The notes: generated from the letters alone by a model not told the origin. 21,639 bases of DNA from Thermoplasmata archaeon (GCA_003651045.1 QMTJ01000004.1:1-21639); one strand, 5' to 3'; positions 1 to 8,407 are shown, counted from the stretch's first letter. Numbers and translations are program-made.

Positions 1-18
1 ATGTTCTTCAGGGAACAT
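1..18. repeat. Inverted repeat at window edge
   Basis: ATGTTC and GAACAT form perfect 6-bp arms around a 6-bp spacer. The element lies in AT-rich sequence before the first gene. It may be a protein-binding site or the end of an upstream unit that is cut off by the window; nothing here decides which. The rest of 1-137 shows no gene beyond the GGAGGG ribosome-binding site at 121-126. Confidence 0.3.
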
Positions 19-137
19 TATATTTACCTCTTTTATAATTTAAGATAATGTAATATATTATCTAATTAAAATACTCTTTCAAAAAAATAATCTTAAAAAG
101 AAAAAACGGGATAAAATAAAGGAGGGTAAGGGTTTCT

Positions 138-857
138 ATGGAGACAGGTTTGACTCCTACACGGTTGTATATGGTTTTACAAAAAAAATTTGGTGTTCTC
201 AACTGGTGGCCTATGGATAAAAATTATCATATGATGAATAATAGTGATCCGAGATTTGAAATAATAGTTGGAGCAGTGCTTACTCAGAACACTGCATGGT
301 CGAATGTAGAAAAGGCATTGGATAATTTAAAATTAGATAAAGCATTAGATGTTGATAGTATTATGGATATGACCTTGGAAAAATTGGAGGAGTTAGTTAG
401 ACCTTCTGGTTTTTTTAAACAAAAAGCTAAGCGACTTAAAAACCTGGTTTTGTATCTTAAATCTAAGTATAACGGTGATCTTGATTGTTTTTTCAATAGA
501 GATTTTTATACTCTCAGGGAGGAGTTGTTGTCACTTAGTGGTATAGGACCTGAGACTGCGGATTCAATACTTTTATATGCAGGTGGTAAACCAGTTTTTG
601 TTGTGGATGCTTATACTAAACGAGTTTGTGAAAGGTTACCAGTTGTTGGTGTAAATGATGTTTCTTCCTATGACACAGTGCAGAGGGTTTTTCAATATGA
701 TCTTTCTAAAAATTTTTCAGATGAAAAATTAACTATGGTATATAAAGAGTTACATGCTTTGATAGTTGAACTAGCTAAAAAGTATTGTAAGAAAAAACCT
801 TTATGTAGTGTTTGTCCGTTGAATAACAAGTGTTTGTTTAAAAAAAATTTATTTTAA
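138..857 (+). CDS. Endonuclease III-related HhH-GPD DNA glycosylase
   Basis: This is a base-excision repair glycosylase of the HhH-GPD superfamily, 239 residues long. The N-terminal FEIIVGAVLTQNTAWSNVEKAL (40-61) resembles the COG2231 / MagIII (3-methyladenine glycosylase) branch more than classical Nth. The helix-hairpin-helix LSGIGPETAD is at 133-142 and the catalytic Asp is D157 in VVDAYTKR. The position of the Nth lyase lysine (GVGRKTA) is occupied by E139, so a monofunctional glycosylase without AP-lyase activity is inferred. Four C-terminal cysteines (217, 223, 226, 232) have C-x5-C-x2-C-x5-C spacing, one residue shorter in the first interval than the usual x6; they probably hold a 4Fe-4S cluster. 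GGAGGG at 121-126 supports the ATG. The 3' end overlaps the convergent orc1/cdc6 gene by 9 bp. The substrate cannot be read from sequence. Confidence 0.9.
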   Translation: METGLTPTRLYMVLQKKFGVLNWWPMDKNYHMMNNSDPRFEIIVGAVLTQNTAWSNVEKALDNLKLDKALDVDSIMDMTLEKLEELVRPSGFFKQKAKRLKNLVLYLKSKYNGDLDCFFNRDFYTLREELLSLSGIGPETADSILLYAGGKPVFVVDAYTKRVCERLPVVGVNDVSSYDTVQRVFQYDLSKNFSDEKLTMVYKELHALIVELAKKYCKKKPLCSVCPLNNKCLFKKNLF

Positions 858-2027
858 TAACTCCTGTATTTTATTTGTTACAACCTCTGCGGGTATATCT
901 GGTAGGGAGATGAGTTGTGTGGTCCCTAAATGGCCTTTACCTGAGGGTTTAATGTTTATAAAACCAGCGTTTTCTATTTCTTTTAGATAACTCCAGAACA
1001 TAGTATGCGTCCGTGGTTTTTCGTTGTACTCTTCGCAGGTGATGGCATATGTTTTTTCAGCTTCACCTGTGTTAACATATGCTGTTCCATCTTTTTTAAG
1101 TCTTTTAGCGATCGCGTATAATGTTAAAAGTTGATGCCGTTGTAGGTTTCTAAGTTTCGATTCAGTTATAATAGAATATGTCTCTGCTTTTGCTGCTCTC
1201 ACATGTTCTGGTGTAACTTTTTCAACATGCTGATGATCAGCTGCGATACCTGCTTTCCATAGAAGTTCAATTGCAAAACGTGCATCTCCAGTTTCAGCTG
1301 CGACATCAGCTATTAAATCAATACAGTCTTCCTCGACTGTGTTTTTATGAAACGCGAGATCAACTCGTTGTTTAACTATATCATATAACTCATCACGTGT
1401 GTATTTATCTAGTGATAAAACATTACTACGTTTAAACGTGCTAATAGTAGCAGTATCAAGCATTTGAAGGATATCCCTTTGAGAGATTAGAATAATCGAT
1501 ACAGGTATTTTTTCTATTGAACTCTCATCTGAGAAACGTGTGAGATTGTAAATAAGGTTGGAACCACTTTTTTTAAGAAGCGCATCTACTTCATCAAGAG
1601 CGACTAACAACTGTGCATTCCGCCTAATAAGTTGTTTACGTAATACTTCAAGCATTTCTTGTACAGAGAAACCTCTATCTGGGAAACGCGGGTCGAAATG
1701 GTTTAATATACCAAGTAAAACCATTGCATCAGTTGATCTTTTCCGGCAGTTTATATGAACATATTCAATGATTTTCCCTTGTTTACGTGCTATATTTATA
1801 AGAGATTTACAAAATTTTTTTGTTATAACTGTTTTACCAGTACCTACAGGTCCTTTGATAATAACATTTTGCGGTACACCTGAGAGTAAGGGTTTAAACA
1901 TTTGCGCTAAAAAACGAAGTTGTTCATCTCTATGTATAATCTCCTCTGGTACATAGTCGAAATCAAGTGTGTTAACGTTTTTTATAACCGATGAAGAAAG
2001 TAGTTCATCTTCTATAGAGTTGTTCAT
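849..2027 (-). CDS. cdc6: Orc1/Cdc6 replication initiator
   Basis: This AAA+ ATPase recognises archaeal replication origins and helps load the MCM helicase. Of 392 residues, the N-terminal two thirds are the AAA+ module: Walker A GPVGTGKT at 59-66 and Walker B LVALDEVD at 141-148. A sensor-I-like ISQR follows near 181-184, and a sensor-2-type arginine lies in GDARFAIEL. The C-terminal ~110 residues, starting around LRNLQRHQLLTLYAIAKRL, have the character of the winged-helix DNA-binding domain. Length and domain order are normal for the family. A TATA-like TTTTATGAAA lies about 30 bp before the ATG and no strong Shine-Dalgarno is seen, so the leader is probably very short. The gene is divergent from priS, and the 141-bp gap is a candidate origin region. 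Confidence 0.95.
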   Translation of the reverse strand: MNNSIEDELLSSSVIKNVNTLDFDYVPEEIIHRDEQLRFLAQMFKPLLSGVPQNVIIKGPVGTGKTVITKKFCKSLINIARKQGKIIEYVHINCRKRSTDAMVLLGILNHFDPRFPDRGFSVQEMLEVLRKQLIRRNAQLLVALDEVDALLKKSGSNLIYNLTRFSDESSIEKIPVSIILISQRDILQMLDTATISTFKRSNVLSLDKYTRDELYDIVKQRVDLAFHKNTVEEDCIDLIADVAAETGDARFAIELLWKAGIAADHQHVEKVTPEHVRAAKAETYSIITESKLRNLQRHQLLTLYAIAKRLKKDGTAYVNTGEAEKTYAITCEEYNEKPRTHTMFWSYLKEIENAGFINIKPSGKGHLGTTQLISLPDIPAEVVTNKIQELLK

Positions 2028-2168
2028 TATAGCATATGTAATAGTATAAGTATTTCATAAAACTTTATCTCAAAGAAAACTACTTGGGGGGAGAAGAGAT
2101 AGTGGAAATGTGAGAGTATAAATGAATAAAAACATTAATACTCTAAAGATATATTTAATTTCTATAAA
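2028..2168. other. orc1/cdc6-priS intergenic region, candidate origin
   Basis: This 141-bp AT-rich gap separates the divergent initiator and primase genes. It holds a run of six G at 2086-2091 and an AGTGGAAA at 2101-2108. That octamer resembles the core of archaeal origin-recognition boxes, but the G run is on the wrong side and no inverted second copy was found. A TATA-like box for priS is at about 2116-2124 (AGTATAAAT). Origins often lie next to orc1/cdc6 in archaea, so the assignment rests mainly on context. Confidence 0.25.
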
Positions 2169-3359
2169 ATGGATACTCTTTCTACTTTGCAGAAATCTTT
2201 AGAATTCCTTAAAAAAAATTTTAGAAAATACTATATGGAAAATGAGATAGGTTTACCAGATCGTTTTGGACGGAGAGAATTCGCGTTTATACTTTTTAGT
2301 GGCCGAGGGATGATAAGACATATAGGTTTTTCTAAGAAGAAACAGTTTATAAGTTTTTTAAGAGAAAAAACCCCTGCTCATGTTTATTATTCATCTGCTT
2401 ACTATCAGAAACCAGATGCACCTACTATGCAGGAGAAAAAATGGATGGGCGCGGAGCTTATTTTTGATCTCGACTCTGATCATCTCCCTGATGCAGAGAA
2501 AATGGATTATACTCAACAATTAGACATTGTGAAAAAAGAGTTTTCTAAACTTGTAAATGATTTTTTACTTGGTGATTTTGGTTTCGATGAAAAATATATA
2601 GAGCTTTATTTCAGTGGTAGTAGGGGTTACCATTGTCATGTTAAAGACCCTCGGGTTCTTCAGTTGGATAGCGGTGAGAGAAGAGAGATTGTTGATTATA
2701 TAACAGGGCGTGATTTGAAGGATTCCCTAGTTTTTCATGAGTATGTAACTGGTAGTAGGATATATGGTAGTAAAAGTTACCCGGCAGGTAAGAGTTTAAG
2801 GATGCCGAGACCTGATGAACCTGGTTGGAGAGGACGTATTAGTAGAGGTATTATAGAGATTATAAATGAGATTAAAAACAGTAGAAACCCTATGGAGAGA
2901 CTTAAGGAGTATGGTGTTAAACAATCTGATGCTGAAAAACTCTTACGTGATCTCTCTGAGGATAGAATCCAGAGGATACAAGACGGTAGACTTGATCAAT
3001 CTAAGACAATCCGGAGGTTTTTCCTTAATAGCGCTCTGAGGAAAACCGCTGTTTCTATGAGTGCAGGTGAAACCGATGAACCTGTTACATGTGATGTTAA
3101 ACGTTTGATTAGGTTACCAGGTTCTTTACATGGTAAAACAGGGTTTAAAGTTGTAAAGATTAAACTTGAGGAGTTAGATGTTTTTAACCCCTTAGATGAT
3201 GCTGTTGTTTTATCTAATGATTTGGTTAAAATTGATTTAAAAGAAAAGATTAGTATAAAGATGAAAGATGAAGTTTTTGATTTGAAACCAGGTGAGCAAG
3301 AGTTACCCGTGTTTTTAGCTGTTTTTTTAATCGGGAGACGTATAGCGAATATTATTTAA
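2169..3359 (+). CDS. priS: DNA primase catalytic (small) subunit PriS
   Basis: This is the catalytic subunit of the archaeal/eukaryotic primase, which makes primers with PriL; priL is not in the window. At 396 residues it matches the family. The metal-binding acidic pair is D100 and D102 in ELIFDLDSDH. The nucleotide-binding motif SGSRGYHCHV lies at 149-158, and the third catalytic Asp (D309) sits in VTCDVKRLIRLPGSLHGKTG, which includes the conserved RLPGSLHG. The residues between about 160 and 300 are the variable helical part. No Shine-Dalgarno precedes the ATG, and a TATA-like box about 45-53 bp upstream predicts a leader near 20 nt. gins51 follows 78 bp downstream on the same strand, a pairing known in several euryarchaea, which fits assembly of the replisome core. 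Confidence 0.95.
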   Translation: MDTLSTLQKSLEFLKKNFRKYYMENEIGLPDRFGRREFAFILFSGRGMIRHIGFSKKKQFISFLREKTPAHVYYSSAYYQKPDAPTMQEKKWMGAELIFDLDSDHLPDAEKMDYTQQLDIVKKEFSKLVNDFLLGDFGFDEKYIELYFSGSRGYHCHVKDPRVLQLDSGERREIVDYITGRDLKDSLVFHEYVTGSRIYGSKSYPAGKSLRMPRPDEPGWRGRISRGIIEIINEIKNSRNPMERLKEYGVKQSDAEKLLRDLSEDRIQRIQDGRLDQSKTIRRFFLNSALRKTAVSMSAGETDEPVTCDVKRLIRLPGSLHGKTGFKVVKIKLEELDVFNPLDDAVVLSNDLVKIDLKEKISIKMKDEVFDLKPGEQELPVFLAVFLIGRRIANII

Positions 3360-3437
3360 CCTTTATCTGTGATTACTATTTTTAATAAAAAGAAAACCTT
3401 TTAAAAAATAGTTAAAGGGGGAGGAATAGTAGGTTGT

Positions 3438-4091
3438 ATGGATGAAGATGAGATAAACTATAGAGTTCTTCGTGAAATTCAGCAGATGGAGAAAAACACT
3501 TCTGCGTTGACAAAATTAAAAAATAGTTTCTACAGTGATGTATCTGATTATCTAAAAAAACTAGAGGAACGAGTTAATACTGAGTCTTCACCGCAGAAAC
3601 TATCGCTTTTAAAAGATGAGATGCAGAATATAAGAAAAATTGTTAAAAGTATTTATGAACAACGTGAGAAAAAAGTTTTACTTGCAGCGGTTTCTAAAGC
3701 CCGTAGTGGTAACCCTAATCTTGAAAACATGGTTGATGTTGAAAAAAAACTGTATGATTCTGTTTTGAATTTATTGTTAGAAACACGTGAGTCTTTTTTG
3801 AATCAAGAAAAAAAAGATGAGGAAAAAAAGGAGGAACAAGAGGAGGAGTTTTCAAAGGGAGATAACATATCATCTCTTGACATAGCCGAGGGTGGAAAAG
3901 AAGAAAAAAAAATGAAACCCTCTATGGGTAATGTTAACCCGGTGGTTAGGGTTAAAAAAGATATACCTGAGTTTATTGGTACAGATGAAAAAAAGTATAA
4001 ACTTAGGGTTAATGATATTGTTTCTCTCCCTAATGATATAGGTGGGTTGTTGTTGAAACGTGGTGTTGTTGAGAAAGTAGAGTTAGGATGA
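3438..4091 (+). CDS. gins51: Archaeal GINS subunit Gins51
   Basis: This is a subunit of the GINS complex, which joins MCM and Cdc45/GAN (RecJ-like) in the replicative helicase. The 217-residue protein has the A-then-B order of Gins51. Residues 1 to about 115 are alpha-helical (the LREIQQMEKNTSALTKLKNSFY region and a second helix pair). A Lys/Glu-rich linker spans about 124-165, and a small beta-rich B domain covers about 168-217 (IPEFIGTDEKKYKLRVNDIV, GGLLLKRGVVEKVEL). A strong GGGGGAGG at 3417-3424 supports the ATG. The acidic linker is long but usual for the family. The gene follows priS and ends 7 bp from a convergent glycosyltransferase gene, with a T7 run in that gap. Confidence 0.9.
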   Translation: MDEDEINYRVLREIQQMEKNTSALTKLKNSFYSDVSDYLKKLEERVNTESSPQKLSLLKDEMQNIRKIVKSIYEQREKKVLLAAVSKARSGNPNLENMVDVEKKLYDSVLNLLLETRESFLNQEKKDEEKKEEQEEEFSKGDNISSLDIAEGGKEEKKMKPSMGNVNPVVRVKKDIPEFIGTDEKKYKLRVNDIVSLPNDIGGLLLKRGVVEKVELG

Positions 4092-4098
4092 AATTTTT

Positions 4099-5328
4099 TT
4101 AGTTTTGAATTATATTTTCTAAAAACGGTTTTAACTTGTTTTTGTAAATATTATCCCATACATGGTTATGTATCACGTTCCTATACATTTTATGGGTTTT
4201 TAATGTGTTTATAAACTTTAAAAGTTTTTCAGCGATCTCCATGGGTTTTTCATCTAGTTTGAAGTAGCAGACGTTTTTACTACCTATGGTTTTAAAAGGT
4301 GGTATATCTGAGCATACAATAGGTAGCTTTATCATTCCTGCTTCTAAGAGCGGTATACCGAAACCTTCTTGTTTACTAGGCATGAATAAAACATCTGAGA
4401 TTTGATATAAATCCCTCATAGTTATACGGTTTGCTGTTATTTTTTCACCAGTTTTAAAACGGTATTCTGCTACGATTATAACATATTTATTGAGTTTCAA
4501 TGTCTCTATTAGTTTTTTTATTTTATGAACATAGTTTATATTCTTTTTTTCATGTGGATCATATGCACCAGTTAACAGTAGTTTAGCTTTTACTCCTTTT
4601 TCATGTAATGCTTTTATAACATGTATAGATGATTCAATGTTTTTCCTAGGATGTAAACGTGAGGGATGCACAAGGATTAAATCAGCGTTGAATAGATCAT
4701 TCTCTTGTATAAGACGTACAGTGTTTCTATCTAAACGGAAAAAACGAATAGGGTCTATACCGTTTGGTATAACAGTTAACTCATATTGGGTGTTATATAG
4801 TTTTTTAAACTCTTCTGCTCTGCTCTCTGAAATGGTAACATAAAAAACATTTGAGTTATAATGTTTTAGAATCACCCATGGTTCCTTGTCAAATTTTTTA
4901 TCGTAATTCTTGTAGAAATAAGGTGAGTCATGATTCCAGCTTACTACTTTTATAATATTGTCATCAGCTATTTTATGTAAAGCCATTGTAAGCGGTAGGT
5001 TATAAGGCATTGTAAACACGTTATGCACTATCAGTATATCCATATCTTTAAGGGTTTTAGTGAAATATTTATAGATTTGATTAGAAACCTTTCTTATCAC
5101 ATTTAGGTTTTTTACAGCATCCTCCTGCAACGATAGTATCCTATTATTACGTGATGAAAGCAAAGGATTAATTTCAATCTCATAATCATTTGTGAACTGT
5201 TTACCGTCACCAGCGATGATTTTAACCAGATGATAATACCGGTGGAAGAGAGACGCCTGCTGACGAACGATTTCTTCAACGCCACCTACAACAGGTGGAC
5301 AGGTATAATGAAGAACTGCGATATTCAA
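4099..5328 (-). CDS. GT4-type glycosyltransferase
   Basis: This retaining GT-B glycosyltransferase is probably cytoplasmic, acting on nucleotide-sugar donors for surface glycan or glycolipid. It has about 409 residues. The N-terminal Rossmann domain opens with IAVLHYTCPPVVGGVEE, the glycine turn and acidic residue typical of GT4. The C-terminal domain carries HPSRLHPRKN (donor-phosphate Arg near 225 and Lys near 230) and EGFGIPLLE, the E-x7-E motif, near 322-330. There is no ATG start. Two adjacent TTG codons begin at 5331 and 5328, and a GGAGG (5337-5341) stands 5 and 8 nt away respectively, so the second is preferred. It lies 38 bp after the next glycosyltransferase gene, so the two are likely co-transcribed. 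The acceptor and sugar are unknown. Confidence 0.85.
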   Translation of the reverse strand: MNIAVLHYTCPPVVGGVEEIVRQQASLFHRYYHLVKIIAGDGKQFTNDYEIEINPLLSSRNNRILSLQEDAVKNLNVIRKVSNQIYKYFTKTLKDMDILIVHNVFTMPYNLPLTMALHKIADDNIIKVVSWNHDSPYFYKNYDKKFDKEPWVILKHYNSNVFYVTISESRAEEFKKLYNTQYELTVIPNGIDPIRFFRLDRNTVRLIQENDLFNADLILVHPSRLHPRKNIESSIHVIKALHEKGVKAKLLLTGAYDPHEKKNINYVHKIKKLIETLKLNKYVIIVAEYRFKTGEKITANRITMRDLYQISDVLFMPSKQEGFGIPLLEAGMIKLPIVCSDIPPFKTIGSKNVCYFKLDEKPMEIAEKLLKFINTLKTHKMYRNVIHNHVWDNIYKNKLKPFLENIIQN

Positions 5329-5369
5329 CAAAAAAACCTCCTTCTTTTTTTTATTAACATTCTATGTTT

Positions 5370-6620
5370 TTAAAAAGTTTCTATAACTGAAAGTAGTTTT
5401 TTCTCTAATACTTCATATGAAAAAAACTCTTTCGCTACTCTAAAATTATGGTTAACCATCGCCTCCTGGTAACCAGAGTCAGTTAATACTTTCTCTATTC
5501 TTTCAACAACATCAGATGTAACCATGTCATCGAAAGAGATAACATCAAAACCCCGAGGTTCAATATCCATTACATACACTGCATACCTGTTCACAACAAT
5601 AGGTTTTTTATAATAAATAGCTTCAAGAAAAGCATTACCGAATCCTTCAATGTCACTAGGATACGTTATCAGATCAGCAGAATTGTATACATCAGCCAAT
5701 GTAAATTTTTTCTCCGAAGATTGATTGCTACCTATTAGCTGTCCAAGCATAACAATCTTTACATTCATACGCTTTGCATACTCTATTATATGTCTACTAT
5801 AGCTATCCCCTTCATCCCCTGACGCATGTGAAACAACAAGAATAGGGTTGAAATCTTTAAGATTCTGAACGATTTCAATAGACCTCTCTATCCTTTTCCT
5901 AGGTACTATCCGTGTGGGTTGCAATACAAGGACACCATCCTCATCTAAACCAATAAATTTTTTCAACTCTATATCTTTCTCTAACGACACCTGGTTTTCC
6001 TCAGCGAAATTATACACATTAGGGATAACAACATTTGAAATACCAAGACGGTAACTTAGTTCTTTAGAAGCAATAGAGTTAATAACAACATGTTTCACAG
6101 ATGGTAAATCCGGTGGAAAAGCCATACGGAGGTAATCGTAGCAGCTGTTAATAAAAAAACGTTTACGCTCCCAATAAAAATCATGATGATGAGCAATTGT
6201 TTTAATACCAGTCTCAGCGATAAACTCTGTCAACGCAAGACCCAATGGGATATTCATAGGGATACTCAAAGCATTCTCCGTAATAACTAAGTCAATATTA
6301 AAACGGTTATAGAACTCATAAAGACTTGATTTCAAATCTTCTTTGATATCATGGATGAGACTAGATACCTCCGGCCGCCTCCTAAGTTCAGAAAACAAAG
6401 AATCATTAATCCTTTTAATAAAAGGATGTTCAAAATGCGCTTTTTCGACTTTAAAAGACTTATCTAAACCTCTATCAACCTCCCCAGCAAAATAAAAACA
6501 GTTGAAACCATTACGTTCCAAAACCGTTGCCCATTTCTCAATCTCTAAAGATACACCATCAGTACCAGCAATCCTAGTAGAGATAAAACCAATGTTTTCA
6601 ACGCCTGTTCTCCTCACCAT
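5370..6620 (-). CDS. GT4-type glycosyltransferase
   Basis: This is a second GT-B fold glycosyltransferase of 416 residues, upstream partner of the gene at 4099-5328. The N-terminal part reads IGFISTRIAGTDGVSLEIEKWA, the acceptor-side Rossmann start. The donor side has LQPTRIVPRKRIERS (R237, K242) and EGFGNAFLE at 325-333 (E-x7-E). A His-rich HHHDFYWERKRF at about 144-155 is matched by WNHDSPYFYKNY in the partner, so the two look related. The ATG at 6620 is followed at once by GTG, and no clear Shine-Dalgarno lies upstream, so the exact start is uncertain. No transmembrane segment is evident. A role in surface glycan or lipid glycosylation is inferred from the family only. Confidence 0.85.
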   Translation of the reverse strand: MVRRTGVENIGFISTRIAGTDGVSLEIEKWATVLERNGFNCFYFAGEVDRGLDKSFKVEKAHFEHPFIKRINDSLFSELRRRPEVSSLIHDIKEDLKSSLYEFYNRFNIDLVITENALSIPMNIPLGLALTEFIAETGIKTIAHHHDFYWERKRFFINSCYDYLRMAFPPDLPSVKHVVINSIASKELSYRLGISNVVIPNVYNFAEENQVSLEKDIELKKFIGLDEDGVLVLQPTRIVPRKRIERSIEIVQNLKDFNPILVVSHASGDEGDSYSRHIIEYAKRMNVKIVMLGQLIGSNQSSEKKFTLADVYNSADLITYPSDIEGFGNAFLEAIYYKKPIVVNRYAVYVMDIEPRGFDVISFDDMVTSDVVERIEKVLTDSGYQEAMVNHNFRVAKEFFSYEVLEKKLLSVIETF

Positions 6621-6743
6621 AAACCACTTTCATACCAATAATACAAAACAGTTTTATTAAAAATTCTATCAAAAAACCCCCTCATTTGTTTCTTCATCTT
6701 TTTTTTGTTCTTAAAAAATATAGTCCATATCAAAAATTTTTTT

Positions 6744-6878
6744 TTATTTTTTCAAATCCTGCAGAGTTTTTCTCCAATCCAGGACTTCTCTACATTTACC
6801 ACAGTAACCATTATATGTTTCATAGTCGAATTTACTCATTTTTTTACCACAATATTTACATCTATATTCTTCTACCAA
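6744..6878 (-). CDS. Small CxxC/CxxC zinc-binding protein (44 aa)
   Basis: This short gene starts with TTG and encodes 44 residues. Cysteines at 7, 10, 26 and 29 form two CxxC knuckles (YRCKYCGKKM and GYCGKCRE), so a zinc-ribbon or zinc-finger fold is expected. GAGGAG lies 4 nt before the TTG. A TATA-like TTTATAAAA (6914-6922, read on the minus strand) would start a transcript about 14 nt before the start codon. An in-frame TTG 12 nt further upstream would overlap the Shine-Dalgarno and is less likely. The nearest ATG would remove the first knuckle. The function is unknown; single zinc ribbons of this size often bind nucleic acid or act in protein complexes. It lies 123 bp upstream of the glycosyltransferase pair and is divergent from hflX. 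Confidence 0.7.
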   Translation of the reverse strand: MVEEYRCKYCGKKMSKFDYETYNGYCGKCREVLDWRKTLQDLKK

Positions 6879-7055
6879 GTTTCTCCTCAAAAATAGGTTA
6901 AACATGTAACAAGTTTATAAAACCTTACATACACACACGATATCTTTTTCTTTTTTTTATCATACATGTTACTAAAAAGTTTTTTCTAACATAACAATAT
7001 TAAACTACCTTTCTCTTTTATACCCTGTTAAAGAAGGTGAAAAAAAGATAAAAAA
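6879..7055. other. Divergent intergenic region before hflX
   Basis: This 177-bp region is very AT-rich and has no gene. The palindrome ACATGT occurs twice, at about 6903-6908 (followed by AAC) and 6964-6969 (followed by TAC). The second part contains a possible TATA box for hflX near 6994-7003 (AACAATATTA). GAAGGTG at about 7033-7039 is the likely hflX ribosome-binding site. Confidence 0.3.
6914..6922 (-). promoter_or_regulatory. TATA-like box of the small zinc-binding gene
   Basis: The bases read TTTTATAAA on the minus strand. They are centred about 40 bp before the TTG of the 44-residue gene, which predicts a start site near 6891 and a leader of roughly 14 nt that just contains GAGGAG. This placement supports the small gene being real. 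Confidence 0.45.
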
Positions 7056-8327
7056 ATGAAAAAAAACCATAAAAACGCTATAGTTGTTTCATTAAACGAA
7101 GACATCTCAGAAACATTAGAGTTAGCTCTCTCTCTAGGATACAAAACAGTAAAAACATTTTTTCAACTAAGAGATAAACCAGATGTAAACAGCTACATAG
7201 GTAGCGGTAAAGTTGAAGAAATCAAAGAATTCATTGAAAACTCTAATGATGATATCGACTTAGTCATAATAAACGGTGAAATTAAACCTTCTCAATGGTT
7301 CATACTTGAAAAAGAATTAAATATAGACGTATATGATAGAGTTAGACTTATACTAGCTATTTTTGAACAACGCGCTGACCGTAGAGAAGCTAGACTACAG
7401 GTTAAACTCGCTCAGTTACAATACGAACGACCTTTTGTCCGTGAACTTATACATCGAGCTAGAGCTGGTGAACACCCGGGTTTCATGGCTGGTGGGGAAT
7501 ACCAAGTTGATGACTACTACGAGATGATTAAAAAACAGATGAAAAAAATCAAAAACGAACTTGAGAGTATACGTGGAGAACGTGAACTACGTAGAAGACA
7601 TAGACACACTGGTGGGTTCTACCTGGTTTCTCTAGCTGGTTACACAAACGCTGGTAAAAGTAGTTTACTCAACCTACTATCTAATGAAAAAGTCAAAGTC
7701 GAAGGTAAACTATTCTCCACGCTTTCTACAACCACACGTAAAATAAAAAACAAGGATCTACCTATCCTATTAACAGACACTGTAGGTTTCATACAAGATT
7801 TACCAGCGTTTATCATCAATGCGTTTCATTCTACATTAGAAGAAATAGAAGTCGCTGATGTTGTAATACTTATCGTTGACATAAGCGAAAACATAGATAC
7901 TATGGTGAAGAAACTCAAAGTCTCTTTAGATGAGTTAATAGATTTAGATGTAAACTCACCAATTATTATTGCTTTAAACAAAACTGATTTACTCTCTCAA
8001 CAGGAGTTGTTAAAAAAAATAGAACATATACAAAAACTTGGGATAGTTAACGATAAAAAAATGATCCCTGTCTCCGCTAAAACAGGTTACAATATCAACA
8101 TGTTATTAGAAACCATATACAATGTTCTACCTCATCTCATAGGTTTCAAAATTAAACTACCAGTTAACAATGAAACACAATCTTTTATCTCATGGATCTA
8201 TGAAAAAACCCGTGTGCATGAGGTTTCATATAACGATTTTGTGACGATCTCTGGTGAATGCAACATTAGAATCCATGGGATTATTTGTTCTAAATGTAAA
8301 GAATTTAAAGGCTTAGTTATACAATAA
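7056..8327 (+). CDS. hflX: Ribosome-associated GTPase HflX
   Basis: HflX is a translation-factor-class GTPase that binds the large ribosomal subunit; in bacteria it splits stalled ribosomes under stress. The 423-residue protein has the HflX N-terminal domain with SYIGSGKVEEIKEF (46-59). The linker QLQYERPFVRELIHRARAGEHPGFMAGG is at about 120-147, followed by a basic coiled region to about 185. The G domain has G1 GYTNAGKS (195-202), the threonine-rich G2 FSTLSTTTRK, G3 DTVGF (241-245), G4 NKTD (308-311) and G5 SAK (340-342). A short C-terminal domain ends in CSKCKEFKGL. All nucleotide-binding motifs are intact. GAAGGTG lies 17 nt before the ATG. A T8 run directly after the stop suggests termination. 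It is a single gene, not obviously part of an operon. Confidence 0.95.
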   Translation: MKKNHKNAIVVSLNEDISETLELALSLGYKTVKTFFQLRDKPDVNSYIGSGKVEEIKEFIENSNDDIDLVIINGEIKPSQWFILEKELNIDVYDRVRLILAIFEQRADRREARLQVKLAQLQYERPFVRELIHRARAGEHPGFMAGGEYQVDDYYEMIKKQMKKIKNELESIRGERELRRRHRHTGGFYLVSLAGYTNAGKSSLLNLLSNEKVKVEGKLFSTLSTTTRKIKNKDLPILLTDTVGFIQDLPAFIINAFHSTLEEIEVADVVILIVDISENIDTMVKKLKVSLDELIDLDVNSPIIIALNKTDLLSQQELLKKIEHIQKLGIVNDKKMIPVSAKTGYNINMLLETIYNVLPHLIGFKIKLPVNNETQSFISWIYEKTRVHEVSYNDFVTISGECNIRIHGIICSKCKEFKGLVIQ

Positions 8328-8331
8328 AAAA

Positions 8332-8339
8332 TTTTTTTT
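8332..8339 (+). terminator. Poly-T terminator after hflX
   Basis: Eight consecutive T begin 5 bp after the hflX stop, and a further T6 run lies at about 8350-8355. Archaeal transcription commonly ends at such T tracts without a hairpin. Confidence 0.5.
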
Positions 8340-8380
8340 GAGTCTGACTTTTTTACATTTTGCTATTTTCACAAAAAAGT

Positions 8381-8388
8381 TTTATATA
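8381..8388 (+). promoter_or_regulatory. TATA box of the beta-helix gene
   Basis: TTTATATA, preceded by AAAAAAG, is a good match to the archaeal TATA element. It predicts transcription starting at about 8408-8413, which is the first base of the hairpin at 8408-8447. Confidence 0.5.
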
Positions 8389-8407
8389 ATGTTATCAACA
8401 GAAAAAC

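Noticed and set aside
2086..2108. Origin-recognition box from the G6 run plus AGTGGAAA
   Set aside because: The G run lies upstream of the core, not downstream as in known boxes, and there is no inverted copy; kept only as a weak candidate region.
6686..6901. Plus-strand reading frames of 63-71 codons rich in Phe and Ile
   Set aside because: They run antisense to the zinc-knuckle gene and through poly-T tracts, have no good Shine-Dalgarno and read as low-complexity.
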